64,000 bases of DNA from JAEMQF01 sp963775015 (GTDB lineage: Bacteria; Pseudomonadota; Gammaproteobacteria; Burkholderiales; Burkholderiaceae_C). Below the pieces are notes generated by a model. That model was not told the DNA's origin and did not search any database. It was given only the letters and a program-made list of their open reading frames with translations. Location of the stretch: assembly GCA_963775015.1 (NCBI GenBank), contig CAVZHI010000016.1, positions 1 through 64,000 on the forward strand, in the 5' to 3' direction. Positions 45,827 through 54,873 of the stretch are shown here, in pieces. The position numbers were made by a program, and so were the translations under genes. The stretch's first letter is position 1. Each line of letters opens with the position of its first letter.

Positions 45827-47055
45827 AGACGTTTCTGCAGGCGCACGCGACGCACGCGGATCCCGCCAAAGCACTCGCGCTCGCCGGAGCACAAATCGAA
45901 GCGCAGCGGCGCCTGCCCGGCCGGGCCACGCACCCGACGCTAGGCTGGCTCTACATGACCGACCATTACGCCGCGAAGGCCGAGGCGCTGCTCGCGCTGG
46001 TCCAGCAACGCTGGCCGGGTGTGCACTGGGTCGGCGCGGTCGGCATCGGTGTGATCGCGAGCGGCCAAGAGCACTTCGATGCGCCGGCCTTGTCGCTCAT
46101 GTTGGCCGAACTGCCGGTCGACGAGTTCCGCGTTTTTTCCGGCGCGCGGCCGCTCGCCGACTTTGCGGCGCACACGGCGCAGGTGCACGCCGACCCGAGC
46201 ACCGAAGATCTGCCCGAGATCATCAAGGACATGAGCCAGCGCACCGCCACAGGCTACCTGTTCGGTGGCCTGGCGTCGGCGCGCAATCGGGCCGTGCACA
46301 TCGCGCAAGAGGTGCTCAAGGGCGGATTGTCCGGCGTCGCGTTTGCCAAAAACGTGGCCCTGGTGTCGCGCGTCACGCAGGGCTGCCAACCGGTGGGTCC
46401 GCTGCGCAGCGTGACCGCTGCCGACGCCAACGTGATCACCGAACTCGACGGCGAGCCGGCCTTGAATTGCCTGCTGCGCGACATGGCGCTGGCCGAGACC
46501 ACCGACGCGCGCGACGCGTTGCCGCAGCTGCGCCAAACGCTCGTCGGCTTGAGCGATCGGCGCTCGGCCGACACGCGCCAGCCAGGTCGATTTTTCAGCC
46601 CGGCGCGCCATGGTACGTTCGGGTCCGACACGCGGGTGCGGCATCTCGTCGGGCTCGATCCGGCGCGGCGTGGGGTGGCGATCGGCGAAAGCGCGGGCCC
46701 CGGCCTGCAGGTGACCTTCTGCACGCGCAACACGGAAGCGGCGCGGCGCGACCTGATGCGCATCTGCGCCGAGATCCGCGACGAAGTCGAACCCGAGACC
46801 CTGCCCGTGCCACGCACGGTGCCGGCGACGCCGAGCCCCACCCTCCACGGTGATACCGGCACGGGAATCGCCGGCGCGGTCTACGTCAGCTGCACCGGTC
46901 GCGGCGGGCCGCACTTCGGCGCGCCGTCGGCCGAACTCGCCATCGTGCGGCGCGCTCTCGGCGACGTGCCGCTCGCCGGGTTTTTTGCCGCGGGCGAAAT
47001 TGCGCGCCATCACTTGTATGGCTATACCGGCGTGCTGACCGTGTTTCGTTCCTGA
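45823..47055 (+). CDS. FIST-domain (FIST-N and FIST-C) sensory protein
   Basis: This 410-residue cytosolic protein consists of a FIST N-terminal domain (GWLYMTDHYAAKAEALLALV, then HWVGAVGIGVIASGQEHF) and a FIST_C domain that ends AGFFAAGEIARHHLYGYTGV, the conserved C-terminal signature. FIST domains are thought to bind small ligands such as amino acids in signalling proteins, but here no output domain is attached. Translation is coupled to the PhaM gene by a 4-base overlap. The glcD gene starts 7 bases downstream. Confidence 0.88.
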   Translation: MKTFLQAHATHADPAKALALAGAQIEAQRRLPGRATHPTLGWLYMTDHYAAKAEALLALVQQRWPGVHWVGAVGIGVIASGQEHFDAPALSLMLAELPVDEFRVFSGARPLADFAAHTAQVHADPSTEDLPEIIKDMSQRTATGYLFGGLASARNRAVHIAQEVLKGGLSGVAFAKNVALVSRVTQGCQPVGPLRSVTAADANVITELDGEPALNCLLRDMALAETTDARDALPQLRQTLVGLSDRRSADTRQPGRFFSPARHGTFGSDTRVRHLVGLDPARRGVAIGESAGPGLQVTFCTRNTEAARRDLMRICAEIRDEVEPETLPVPRTVPATPSPTLHGDTGTGIAGAVYVSCTGRGGPHFGAPSAELAIVRRALGDVPLAGFFAAGEIARHHLYGYTGVLTVFRS

Positions 47056-47062
47056 GGCACTC

Positions 47063-48569
47063 ATGAATTTGGGCGTGCCTTCGCATTCCCCGGCCGAACT
47101 CGCTGCGCGCGCGCAGCGCCAGGCCGACGTGGTGGCCGCCTTGAGCGAACACCTGCCGCCGCACGCGTTGCTCTGGCACGCCGAAGACACGAATCCCTAC
47201 GAGTGCGATGGGCTCACCGCCTATCGTGAGCAGCCGCTCATCGTCGCCTTGCCCGAAACCGAGGATCAGGTCGCCGCGACTTTGCGCACCTGCCATCGCT
47301 TGAACGTTCCGCTGGTGGCACGCGGCGCGGGCACCGGCCTGTCCGGCGGGGCGATGCCGCACCGCATGGGCGTGACGCTGAGTCTGGCCAAGTTCAACCG
47401 AATCGTTCGCATCGACCCACTGGCCCGAACCGCGGTCGTGCAATGTGGCGTGCGCAACCTGGCGATCAGCGAAGCGGCGGCGCCGCTCGGCCTCTACTAC
47501 GCGCCCGACCCGAGCAGCCAGATCGCGTGCACGATCGGCGGCAACGTGGCGGAGAACTCCGGCGGCGTGCATTGCCTCAAGTACGGCTTGACGCTGCACA
47601 ACGTGCAACGCGTGCGCGGCTTCACCGCCGAGGGCGAGCCGGTCGAGTTCGGCTCGGAGGCGCTCGACGTTTCCGGCCTGGACCTGATGCCGCTCCTCGT
47701 CGGCAGCGAAGGCATGCTCGCGGTGACACTCGAAGTCACCGTCAAGCTGATCCCCAAACCGCTGCTGGCGCGCTGCATCATGGCCAGCTTCGACGACGTG
47801 CGCAAAGCCGGTGACGCGGTCGCCGGCGTGATCGCTGCGGGGATCACTCCCGCAGGCCTGGAGATGATGGACAAGCCGATGATCGGCGGCGGTCGAAGAC
47901 TACGTGCACGCCGGCTACGACCTGAACGCCGCCGCGATCCTGCTCTGCGAAAGCGATGGCACGCCCGAGGAAGTTGAAGAAGAGGTGGCGCGCATGGTGC
48001 AGGTGCTCGAAGGCAGCGGCGCGACGCGCATCGAGGTCAGCGCCGACGAAGCGCAGCGCCTGCGCTTCTGGAGCGGGCGCAAGAACGCGTTCCCCGCCTC
48101 GGGGCGCATCAGCCCGGACTACATGTGCATGGATTCGACGATTCCGCGCAAGCGCCTGGCCGACATCCTGCTCGCGATCCAGCAGATGGAGCAGAAGTAT
48201 CAATTGCGCTGCGTCAACGTGTTCCACGCCGGCGACGGCAATCTGCACCCCTTGATCCTGTTCGACGCGAATGACACCGATCAGCTGCGGCGCTGCGAGT
48301 TGTTCGGCGCCGACATCCTGGAAACGAGCGTGCGCATGGGCGGCACCGTGACCGGCGAGCATGGTGTGGGCGTGGAGAAGCTGTCCTCGATGTGCGTCCA
48401 GTTTTCGCCCGCCGAACACGAACAGATGCTCGCCCTGAAACGCGCCTTCGACGCGAAAGAGCTGCTGAACCCGGGCAAAGTGATTCCCACACTCGCGCGT
48501 TGCGCCGAATACGGCAAGATGCACGTGCGCCGCGGCCTGCTGCCGTTCGCCGATATTCCGCGCTTCTGA
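47063..48569 (+). CDS. glcD: Glycolate oxidase FAD subunit GlcD, with an apparent one-base insertion
   Basis: GlcD is the FAD/VAO-fold catalytic subunit oxidising glycolate (or a related 2-hydroxy acid) to the oxo acid. The PCMH FAD motif VARGAGTGLSGGAMP and GGNVAENSGGVHCLKYG are normal. The frame breaks just after the LEMMDKPMIG segment, at 47885-47892, where GGCGGCGGTC stands where GGCGCGGTC is needed. Removing one G restores AVEDYVHAGYDLNAAAILLC and the C-terminal domain (NVFHAGDGNLHPL, TGEHGVGVEKL) to give about 501 residues, the usual length. Domain conservation on both sides suggests sequence error rather than decay. Confidence 0.88.
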
Positions 48570-48582
48570 CCCGCGGCGCAGC

Positions 48583-49677
48583 ATGATCGGCAACGACCCG
48601 GCGCTGCAGTTGTTGGTCGACCGCGTCGCCAGCGCGAGTGCGGCGGGGGTTCAACTGTGCATTCGCGGCGGCGGTACAAAAGACTTCTACGGCGAAGCGG
48701 CGCAAGGCGAGCTGCTCGACACCCGGGTCCTCGAAGGCGTGTCGAGTTACGAGCCGAGCGAGCTCGTCGTCACGGCGCGCTGCGGCACCTCGCTCGCCGC
48801 GCTCGAAGCGTTGCTCGCCGAGCAGGGGCAGTGCCTGGCGTTCGAGCCGCCGCACTTCGCTGCGGGCGCGACCGTCGGCGGCATGGTGGCGAGCGGCTTG
48901 TCCGGGCCGTCACGCGCCGCGTCGGGCGCGGTGCGCGACCACGTGCTCGGCGCGACGCTGCTCAACGGGCGCAATCAAGTCCTGACATTCGGCGGCCAGG
49001 TGATGAAGAACGTTGCCGGCTACGACGTGGCGCGCCTGCTCGCGGGCAGCCTGGGCATCCTGGGCGTGATTCTCGAAGTCTCGCTCAAGGTGGTGCCGCT
49101 CGCGCCGGCGACGGCGACGTTGCGCTTCGAACTGAACCAGGCCGACGCGCTGGCGCGGCTCCATCGCTGGGGCGGCAAACCCCTGCCACTGAGCGCCAGC
49201 GCCTGGTGGGACGGTGCCTTGGTGTTGCGCCTCAGCGGTGCACGCGCGGCCGTCGATGCGGCGCGAGCCACGCTCGGCGGCGAGCGTGTCGAGCCCGAGC
49301 TGGCGCGGGGATTCTGGGACGGTCTGCGCAACCACAGCGATCCCTTCTTCGTGCGCGCGTGCGCCGCGGTCGACGCGGGGGCTGCGCTGTGGCGTCTGTC
49401 GCTGCCGCAGACCGTGCCGGCGCTGCTGCTCGAGGGCGAACAGTTGGTCGAATGGGGCGGCGCGCAGCGCTGGCTCAGCACGCGCCTGCCGGCGGGAGAG
49501 GTGCGCGACGCGGCGGCGCGATGCGGCGGTCACGCGATGCTGTTTCGCGCGAGCGCGAAGGAACCCGGCGCCTTTGCCCCATTGCGCGCGCCGCTGGATC
49601 GCATCCACCGCGAACTGAAAAAGGCCTTCGACCCGTCGGGGATCTTCAACCCCGGCCGGCTTTACCCCGGCCTCTGA
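48583..49677 (+). CDS. glcE: Glycolate oxidase subunit GlcE
   Basis: This 364-residue FAD-binding subunit is paralogous to GlcD but shorter. It has IRGGGTKDFYG at the N-terminal PP-loop, AAGATVGGMVASGLSGPSR and QVMKNVAGYDVARLLAGSLG, and ends with KKAFDPSGIFNPGRLYPGL. It forms the membrane-associated glycolate dehydrogenase with GlcD and GlcF. It starts 13 bases after glcD and ends 21 bases before glcF. Confidence 0.93.
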   Translation: MIGNDPALQLLVDRVASASAAGVQLCIRGGGTKDFYGEAAQGELLDTRVLEGVSSYEPSELVVTARCGTSLAALEALLAEQGQCLAFEPPHFAAGATVGGMVASGLSGPSRAASGAVRDHVLGATLLNGRNQVLTFGGQVMKNVAGYDVARLLAGSLGILGVILEVSLKVVPLAPATATLRFELNQADALARLHRWGGKPLPLSASAWWDGALVLRLSGARAAVDAARATLGGERVEPELARGFWDGLRNHSDPFFVRACAAVDAGAALWRLSLPQTVPALLLEGEQLVEWGGAQRWLSTRLPAGEVRDAAARCGGHAMLFRASAKEPGAFAPLRAPLDRIHRELKKAFDPSGIFNPGRLYPGL

Positions 49678-49698
49678 CAGGTTCTCGCACAGCGACCC

Positions 49699-50952
49699 AT
49701 GCAAACCCGACTCAGCGCCGAATTCCAAGGCAGCGCCGACGGCATCGAAGCCGAGGCAATTCTTCGCAAGTGCGTGCATTGCGGCTTTTGCACCGCGACC
49801 TGCCCGACCTACCAACTCCTCGGCGACGAACTCGACGGCCCACGCGGGCGCATCTACCTCATCAAACAGGTGCTCGAGGGCGCGAGCGTGACGCACAAGA
49901 CGCAGACGCACCTGGACCGCTGCCTCACGTGTCGCAACTGCGAGACGACTTGCCCCTCGGGGGTCGAGTACGGCCGCTTGGCGGAGATCGGCCGCCACAT
50001 CGTCGACCAGCGGGTCGAGCGGCCGGCGGCCGAGGCGGCGCTGCGCTGGGCGCTGCGCGAAGGCCTCACATCGCCGCTGTTCGCACCCGCATTCAAACTC
50101 GGTCAACTGCTTCGGCCGCTCTTGCCGGCGACGCTGAAGGCCAAGGTCGCGCCGCGACCTGGCGCAGCGGCGCACCGTTGGCCGACGCGCGAGCATCCGC
50201 GCAAGGTGCTGCTGCTGCTCGGTTGCGTGCAACCGGCGATGCTGCCCAACATCAACAGCGCGACAGCTCGGGTTCTCGACGCGGCAGGAATTCAAACCCT
50301 GGTTGCCGACGCCGCCGGCTGCTGCGGCGCGGTGCGCAGCCACACGGGTGATCGCGCCGGCGGTCTGGCCGACATGCGGCGCAACGTCGACGCCTGGTGG
50401 CCGCAGATCGCATCGGGCCAGGTCGAGGCGATCGTGATGAACGCGTCAGGTTGTGGCGTCACCGTCAAGGAGTACGGCCATGCCCTGGCGGGCGACCCGG
50501 CGTACGCGCAGCGCGCACTGCGAATCGCCGCTCTGACGCGCGACTTGAGCGAGTTGTTGCCCGACATCGCACCCCGCCTCAGACCCCTGCTGCGACCGAC
50601 CGCCGAGCGCCCCGTGAATCGGCTCACCTTGCACCCGCCGTGCAGCTTGCAGCACGGGCAGCAACTTCGCGGAACGATCGAAGGCGTGTTGCGCGACTTG
50701 GGTTTCGAGGTGCAGCTGGCGCCCGACGAATCGCACCTGTGTTGCGGTTCGGCCGGAACCTATTCGATTCTCCAGCCGCAATTCGCGCGCCAACTTCGCG
50801 ACCGCAAACTCGCGCAGCTGGGCCGGGCGGATTCGCAGGCGATCGTCTCGGCCAACATCGGCTGCATCCAGCACCTGCAAAGCGGCACGGCAACTCCGGT
50901 GAAGCACTGGGTCGAGGTGCTCGACGCGGCGCTCGTCGAGCGCCGCGGATGA
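49699..50952 (+). CDS. glcF: Glycolate oxidase iron-sulfur subunit GlcF
   Basis: This 417-residue protein has two N-terminal 4Fe-4S clusters (CVHCGFCTATCPT and CLTCRNCETTCPS) and two CCG-type domains (CCGAVRSHTG; LCCGSAGTYS) that resemble the heterodisulfide reductase family. It passes electrons from GlcDE to the quinone pool. It is the last gene of the plus-strand run and meets the minus-strand ATPase-epimerase gene with only 8 bases between stops. Confidence 0.94.
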   Translation: MQTRLSAEFQGSADGIEAEAILRKCVHCGFCTATCPTYQLLGDELDGPRGRIYLIKQVLEGASVTHKTQTHLDRCLTCRNCETTCPSGVEYGRLAEIGRHIVDQRVERPAAEAALRWALREGLTSPLFAPAFKLGQLLRPLLPATLKAKVAPRPGAAAHRWPTREHPRKVLLLLGCVQPAMLPNINSATARVLDAAGIQTLVADAAGCCGAVRSHTGDRAGGLADMRRNVDAWWPQIASGQVEAIVMNASGCGVTVKEYGHALAGDPAYAQRALRIAALTRDLSELLPDIAPRLRPLLRPTAERPVNRLTLHPPCSLQHGQQLRGTIEGVLRDLGFEVQLAPDESHLCCGSAGTYSILQPQFARQLRDRKLAQLGRADSQAIVSANIGCIQHLQSGTATPVKHWVEVLDAALVERRG

Positions 50953-50960
50953 GGGCCGTG

Positions 50961-53726
50961 TCAGCCGGCTGACGCGCCTTCGGTCAGCGCCTGACCGCGC
51001 GACACCAGGTCCATGGGTGGCGCGAGTGCCGACGGCGCAGCCCCGCGTTTGCCGGCGCTCATCCGCGACGGCAACCACTCGGCGAGGTGCGCCGCAATCC
51101 GACCGGCTGCGCCACCATCCCAGAACAGCGGCACTTCGCGGGGCTCGGATTCGTGGGCAAGCACTTCGGCGAGCACCGCTGGCAATTGCGCCGCCGGCAG
51201 CGCCGCGCTGAGCTGCAGCGCTTCGGTGCTCTTCACCGGGACGACGATGCCTTTGCCGAGCACGATGCTCGGCACGCCGAGCGTGACCGCGTCGTCGAGA
51301 AAGCGCCCCGCGTTGCCCGCCACCAGGCAGCGTGCGCCGCGCAGCAGGTCGATGCAGTCCAGATAGGCGAGCGCGCCGACGACGTCGATGCGCGATTTCC
51401 CGAGCGTACCGAGCCGGCCGAGCGATTCCAGTTCGCGCAGCGTCAGCGAATTCGCCGCCCAGAGCACGGGCACGTCACGCGCGATCTGCGTCAGCATCGA
51501 GATCAGTTCGATCGCCTCGTCGTGGGCGCGCGCCGACTCGATTTGAGCCGTGCACAAGGCGTAGCCGCGTGGGCCGTTCAGCGCCTCGACGGCAACACCG
51601 GCGTGGGTCAGGATTTCTCTGGGGTGCACGATGTGCTGCGCCGCGCAGTGGATCACGTTGTCGGCGAGATTGCCCACGAGCAATACGCGCTCGGTCGCAA
51701 TGCCCTCGCGGTACAGGGTGTAGTAGGTGGCCAGGTCGCTGATGTAGGCGCAGTCGGCGATGCGTTCGAGCAGCACCGCGTTCATCTCTTCGCCCGGGCG
51801 CGACCAGGCGCGACGCCGGCCGGCGTCGTTGCGCAAGACGGGCACGCCACTCTTGTGCGCAAACAGGGTGCACATGAGCAAGGCGTCGCTCGCGCCCATG
51901 GCGAGCACCGCCTTCGGCCGGTACGCGCGCAGCAGCGCATCGAAGCGTGTGATCGCCAGCGCCGCACTCGCCGCGCCGCCGTGGTCGCTGATGTCCAGGT
52001 GCACGTCGGGCGACGCCTGCGGCATCACGCCTTCGAGTTCTTCGCCCACCTGGAGTTGCGAATGGCTTCCGGTGTGCACGATCAGCACCGGCGGCAAGTC
52101 CTCGGTTTGACTGAGCGTGCGCCCGAGCGCGCGCGCCTTGACGTACTCGCCAAGGCTGTCCACCAGCAGCACGAGGGGCTCGACGACGGGCGCACGGCTG
52201 CTCGCCGGCGCAGGAGTCGGGCGCGCCTCGGGGCTGGCCGTTGGCGCCGCCGAGGCCGTATGCGCAGCTGCCGCGGGATGGGCGGTGGGCGTGAGATGCG
52301 CCGTTTGGGCGGGTGCTGTTGCGGGCGCCGCCGGCGCACCGAGCGCGGCGGGTGCGGTTTGCGCAGCTTCGATCGCCCGTGCGGCAGGCGCCACGGGCGA
52401 TGCAGTGCTCGCTCGCGCCGGTACAGCAGGGCGAGAACTCGGCGCCGGTGCCGCCGGCTCAACCACCTTCGACCGCTTCGCCACCGGCTTGGGCGGTTCC
52501 GTCGCCGACTTCGCAGCTTCCGCCGCGGGCCTTGGCCGGTCCGCAGCAGGCTTCAGAGTTTGCGCCGCAGGCTTCGGAATCGGTGCCGGCGCGGGGGCGA
52601 CGCGTGGCACCGCTTTGGCGGGTTCGCGTTCGATGACAGGGCGCGACGCGCCTGCATCGGCGTTGGTCGGTAGCGGCGGCAAAACGCGAAGCTCGATCGA
52701 ATCGCTGCCGATGTCGATGGCAAATCGGCTGTCCGACTCTTCGTCTTCCTCGGTCACCGCGGGCGCGGGATCCGGCATCGCTTGCGTTGCAGGCGCGCCA
52801 ACCGGTGCCGGTTCGGTCGGGACGACGGGTGGCGCTGACGATGCGGCAGGGCGTGGCGGCGGCGGCTCCGCCGGAACGTAGCTCTCCTGCATTTGGACCT
52901 GTTCGTCGGGCTCGCCGATCTCGCTGCGCAGATCGCGCGCGATTTGTTCGACCGCCTGCGCCGTGATCGAATCCGACGATTCGAGGAAGGTTGCGAGCAG
53001 GACTCGATTGAAGAGTCGGTTGATGCGCCGCGGAATCCCGGCGGTCCACTGGTGCACTGCGGCGTAGGCCTGCGCCTCGATGCGAGGGTTCTGCGTCCAA
53101 CCCACGCGGCGCAAGCGATGCTGCACGTAGGCTTGAGTCTCGTGGGCGTCGAGCGGGCCGAGGTGACACGATGCCGTGACCCGCTGCCGCAGTTGCTCCA
53201 TCGCCTTGGCCTGGATCAAGACCCGCAAGTCCGGTTGACCGACGAGAAAGACCTGCAGCAACGCGCTCGCGCCGACCTGCAAATTGCTCAGCAGGCGCAA
53301 CTCTTCGATGAGTGGGTGGCCCAGGTTTTGCGCCTCGTCGACGATCAGCAGGGCGCGGCGGCGCTGGCTCGCCAAGTCGATGAGGTAGGCCTCCAGGTTC
53401 GCGCTCCATTGCGCTCGTGTCTTGCCACTCTGGGCGACGCCGAACGCCAGGAGAATCGCCTGCGGCAGGTCACCCGACTCGAGCTGTGTGCTGACCATCG
53501 TCGCGGCCATCACCCGCTTCGAATCGAGCCCTCCGAGCAAGGTGCGAACCAGCGTCGTTTTGCCGGCGCCGATTTCGCCAGTGACGACGAGAAATCCATC
53601 GCCTTGCTGTGCCGCCGACTGGAGAAACGCGAGCGCGTTGGCGTGGCCCCGGCTGCCGAAGAAGAACCCCGGATCGGGAACGAGCTGAAACGGCGGGCCG
53701 CTAAACCCGAAGTGCGCTTCGTACAT
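50961..53726 (-). CDS. Fusion of XrtA-type ExeA-like AAA+ ATPase and degenerate UDP-GlcNAc 2-epimerase domain
   Basis: This is a 921-residue protein in three parts. Residues 1 to about 275 match the PEP-CTERM/XrtA-locus ATPase family: MYEAHFGFSGPPFQLVPDPG, Walker A GEIGAGKT at 50-57, Walker B LLIVDEAQNL at about 126-134, then GIPRRINRLFNRVLLATFLE. Residues about 275-516 are an Ala/Pro/Thr-rich linker. Residues about 517-890 follow the two-lobed fold order of non-hydrolysing UDP-GlcNAc 2-epimerases (WecB): SRPGEEMNAVLLERIADCAY and AGNAGRFLDDAVTLGVPSIV are recognisable. The catalytic Asp of the HGDTT motif appears as Ala (MGASDAL), the HVEAG Glu as Asp (RNDAG) and the HRREN His is absent, so epimerase activity is doubtful. 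It is the last gene of the exopolysaccharide unit, 71 bases after the kinase stop. Confidence 0.8.
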   Translation of the reverse strand: MYEAHFGFSGPPFQLVPDPGFFFGSRGHANALAFLQSAAQQGDGFLVVTGEIGAGKTTLVRTLLGGLDSKRVMAATMVSTQLESGDLPQAILLAFGVAQSGKTRAQWSANLEAYLIDLASQRRRALLIVDEAQNLGHPLIEELRLLSNLQVGASALLQVFLVGQPDLRVLIQAKAMEQLRQRVTASCHLGPLDAHETQAYVQHRLRRVGWTQNPRIEAQAYAAVHQWTAGIPRRINRLFNRVLLATFLESSDSITAQAVEQIARDLRSEIGEPDEQVQMQESYVPAEPPPPRPAASSAPPVVPTEPAPVGAPATQAMPDPAPAVTEEDEESDSRFAIDIGSDSIELRVLPPLPTNADAGASRPVIEREPAKAVPRVAPAPAPIPKPAAQTLKPAADRPRPAAEAAKSATEPPKPVAKRSKVVEPAAPAPSSRPAVPARASTASPVAPAARAIEAAQTAPAALGAPAAPATAPAQTAHLTPTAHPAAAAHTASAAPTASPEARPTPAPASSRAPVVEPLVLLVDSLGEYVKARALGRTLSQTEDLPPVLIVHTGSHSQLQVGEELEGVMPQASPDVHLDISDHGGAASAALAITRFDALLRAYRPKAVLAMGASDALLMCTLFAHKSGVPVLRNDAGRRRAWSRPGEEMNAVLLERIADCAYISDLATYYTLYREGIATERVLLVGNLADNVIHCAAQHIVHPREILTHAGVAVEALNGPRGYALCTAQIESARAHDEAIELISMLTQIARDVPVLWAANSLTLRELESLGRLGTLGKSRIDVVGALAYLDCIDLLRGARCLVAGNAGRFLDDAVTLGVPSIVLGKGIVVPVKSTEALQLSAALPAAQLPAVLAEVLAHESEPREVPLFWDGGAAGRIAAHLAEWLPSRMSAGKRGAAPSALAPPMDLVSRGQALTEGASAG

Positions 53727-53797
53727 GCTTCAACGTCGGCGCGCGCACAGCCTGGTCGATGCCGCACGCGTCAAGCGTCTGCAGGCATCGCCACCCC

Positions 53798-54863
53798 TCA
53801 GGCCGGGTAATAGCCATAGTGGCGCTGCTCGGTATTGGAGGACGATTTATTGAGCACGCTGAGGACGGTGGGGCAGTGTTCCAGAGCGGTGTAGGCCTGA
53901 GCCAGGTCCAGGGTCTGGGTGGAGTTGGCGCTGACCACCATGATGATCTGGCCCATGCGGGTGGCCAGGACTCTGGACTCGGTGGTGGACAGCAGGGGTG
54001 GCGCATCGAAGATCACGATGCGCTCCGGGTAACGCGTGGCGATCTCGTGCAGCAGCTCGCCCAGCGCGTCGCTGGCGAGCAGCTCCGTGGAGTGGCTGGT
54101 GGGGGCGCCTGCAGGCAGCAGCGAGAGCTTGGGGATGTTCGTCTTGAGGATCAGCTCGGGCAGCTCCAGGGTGTGTGTCGGAGAGCAGATCGAGCAAGCC
54201 CTTGTGCGGGCCGGTGACCCCCAGGCGGCTCATCACCGAGGGGCAGATGACATCAGCGTCCACCAACAGCACCGAGGAATCGACCTCCGAGGCGATGGAC
54301 AGCGCCAGATTCACGGCGCAGAACGTCTTGCCCTCCCCGGCCAGGGCGCTGGTGACCATGATCAGGTTGGCGTGGGTGGTGTTGGCAGGGGTGCTGGCCG
54401 GGGTGCTGGTTGATGCGTTGGTTGATGCGCTTGCCAGTGCTGCGGCAGCGTCGGCCTGGGTGCGCGCGTTCTTCAGCAGCGGCTGCTTGATGCTCCGAAA
54501 CTCGTCCACCAGCGCCGAGCGCGGCGCACCTGGCACCAGGTAGCCGAGTTCGGACAATTGGAACAAGTCCAGCGTCACGCTCTTGGACTGCGGGGGCGGA
54601 CCCACGCGCATCAAGGCGTGGCCCGGGGTGGGCGTGGCCTGACCTGCGCTGTGGCCTGCGGCACGCTCGCGCGCGCTGGGGCCGGGCTGCGCGGGCGTGG
54701 CCTCATCGTCCAGGTCCAGCGCGTAGCCCTGCTCTTCCAGTGCCTGCGCGGCGCGGCGTGGCATTGAGGGCGCGGCGACCGGGGGCGCTGGCTCCCAAGC
54801 CACCTCCACGCCGGCGCGTTTGAGTTCTTCCAGGCGGCGCGTGGCCTGTTCGATGATGCTCAT
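53798..54863 (-). CDS. XrtA-type EPS tyrosine-protein kinase, with apparent frameshift at a GT repeat
   Basis: This BY-kinase controls polysaccharide chain assembly with the adjacent chain-length protein. The first frame gives MSIIEQATRRLEELKRAG, the DEFRSIKQPLLKNA segment, the P-loop TSALAGEGKTFCAVNLA and VLLVDADV. It is lost after LLDLLSD near 54171-54178. The next frame continues LELPELILKTNIPKLSLLP and IVIFDAPPLLSTTESRVLA to the end. Adding one GT unit, or removing one base, restores about 355 residues. The C-terminus has only a short tyrosine patch (HYGYYPA). A Thr/Ser/Ala-rich run lies just before the P-loop. The start is 10 bases after the chain-length gene. Confidence 0.85.
54171..54178. 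repeat. (GT)4 dinucleotide repeat at the kinase frameshift
   Basis: The kinase frame changes at this GT run. Five copies instead of four would restore the family reading DTHTLELPE. The repeat is short, so a sequencing slip is more likely than true phase variation. Confidence 0.6.
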
Positions 54864-54873
54864 GACCTGACTT

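Noticed and set aside
50960..50973. 14-bp palindrome GTCAGCCGGCTGAC at the glcF/ATPase convergence as a terminator
   Set aside because: There is no loop and no T-run, and it partly encodes the C-terminus of the ATPase fusion; too weak to call.
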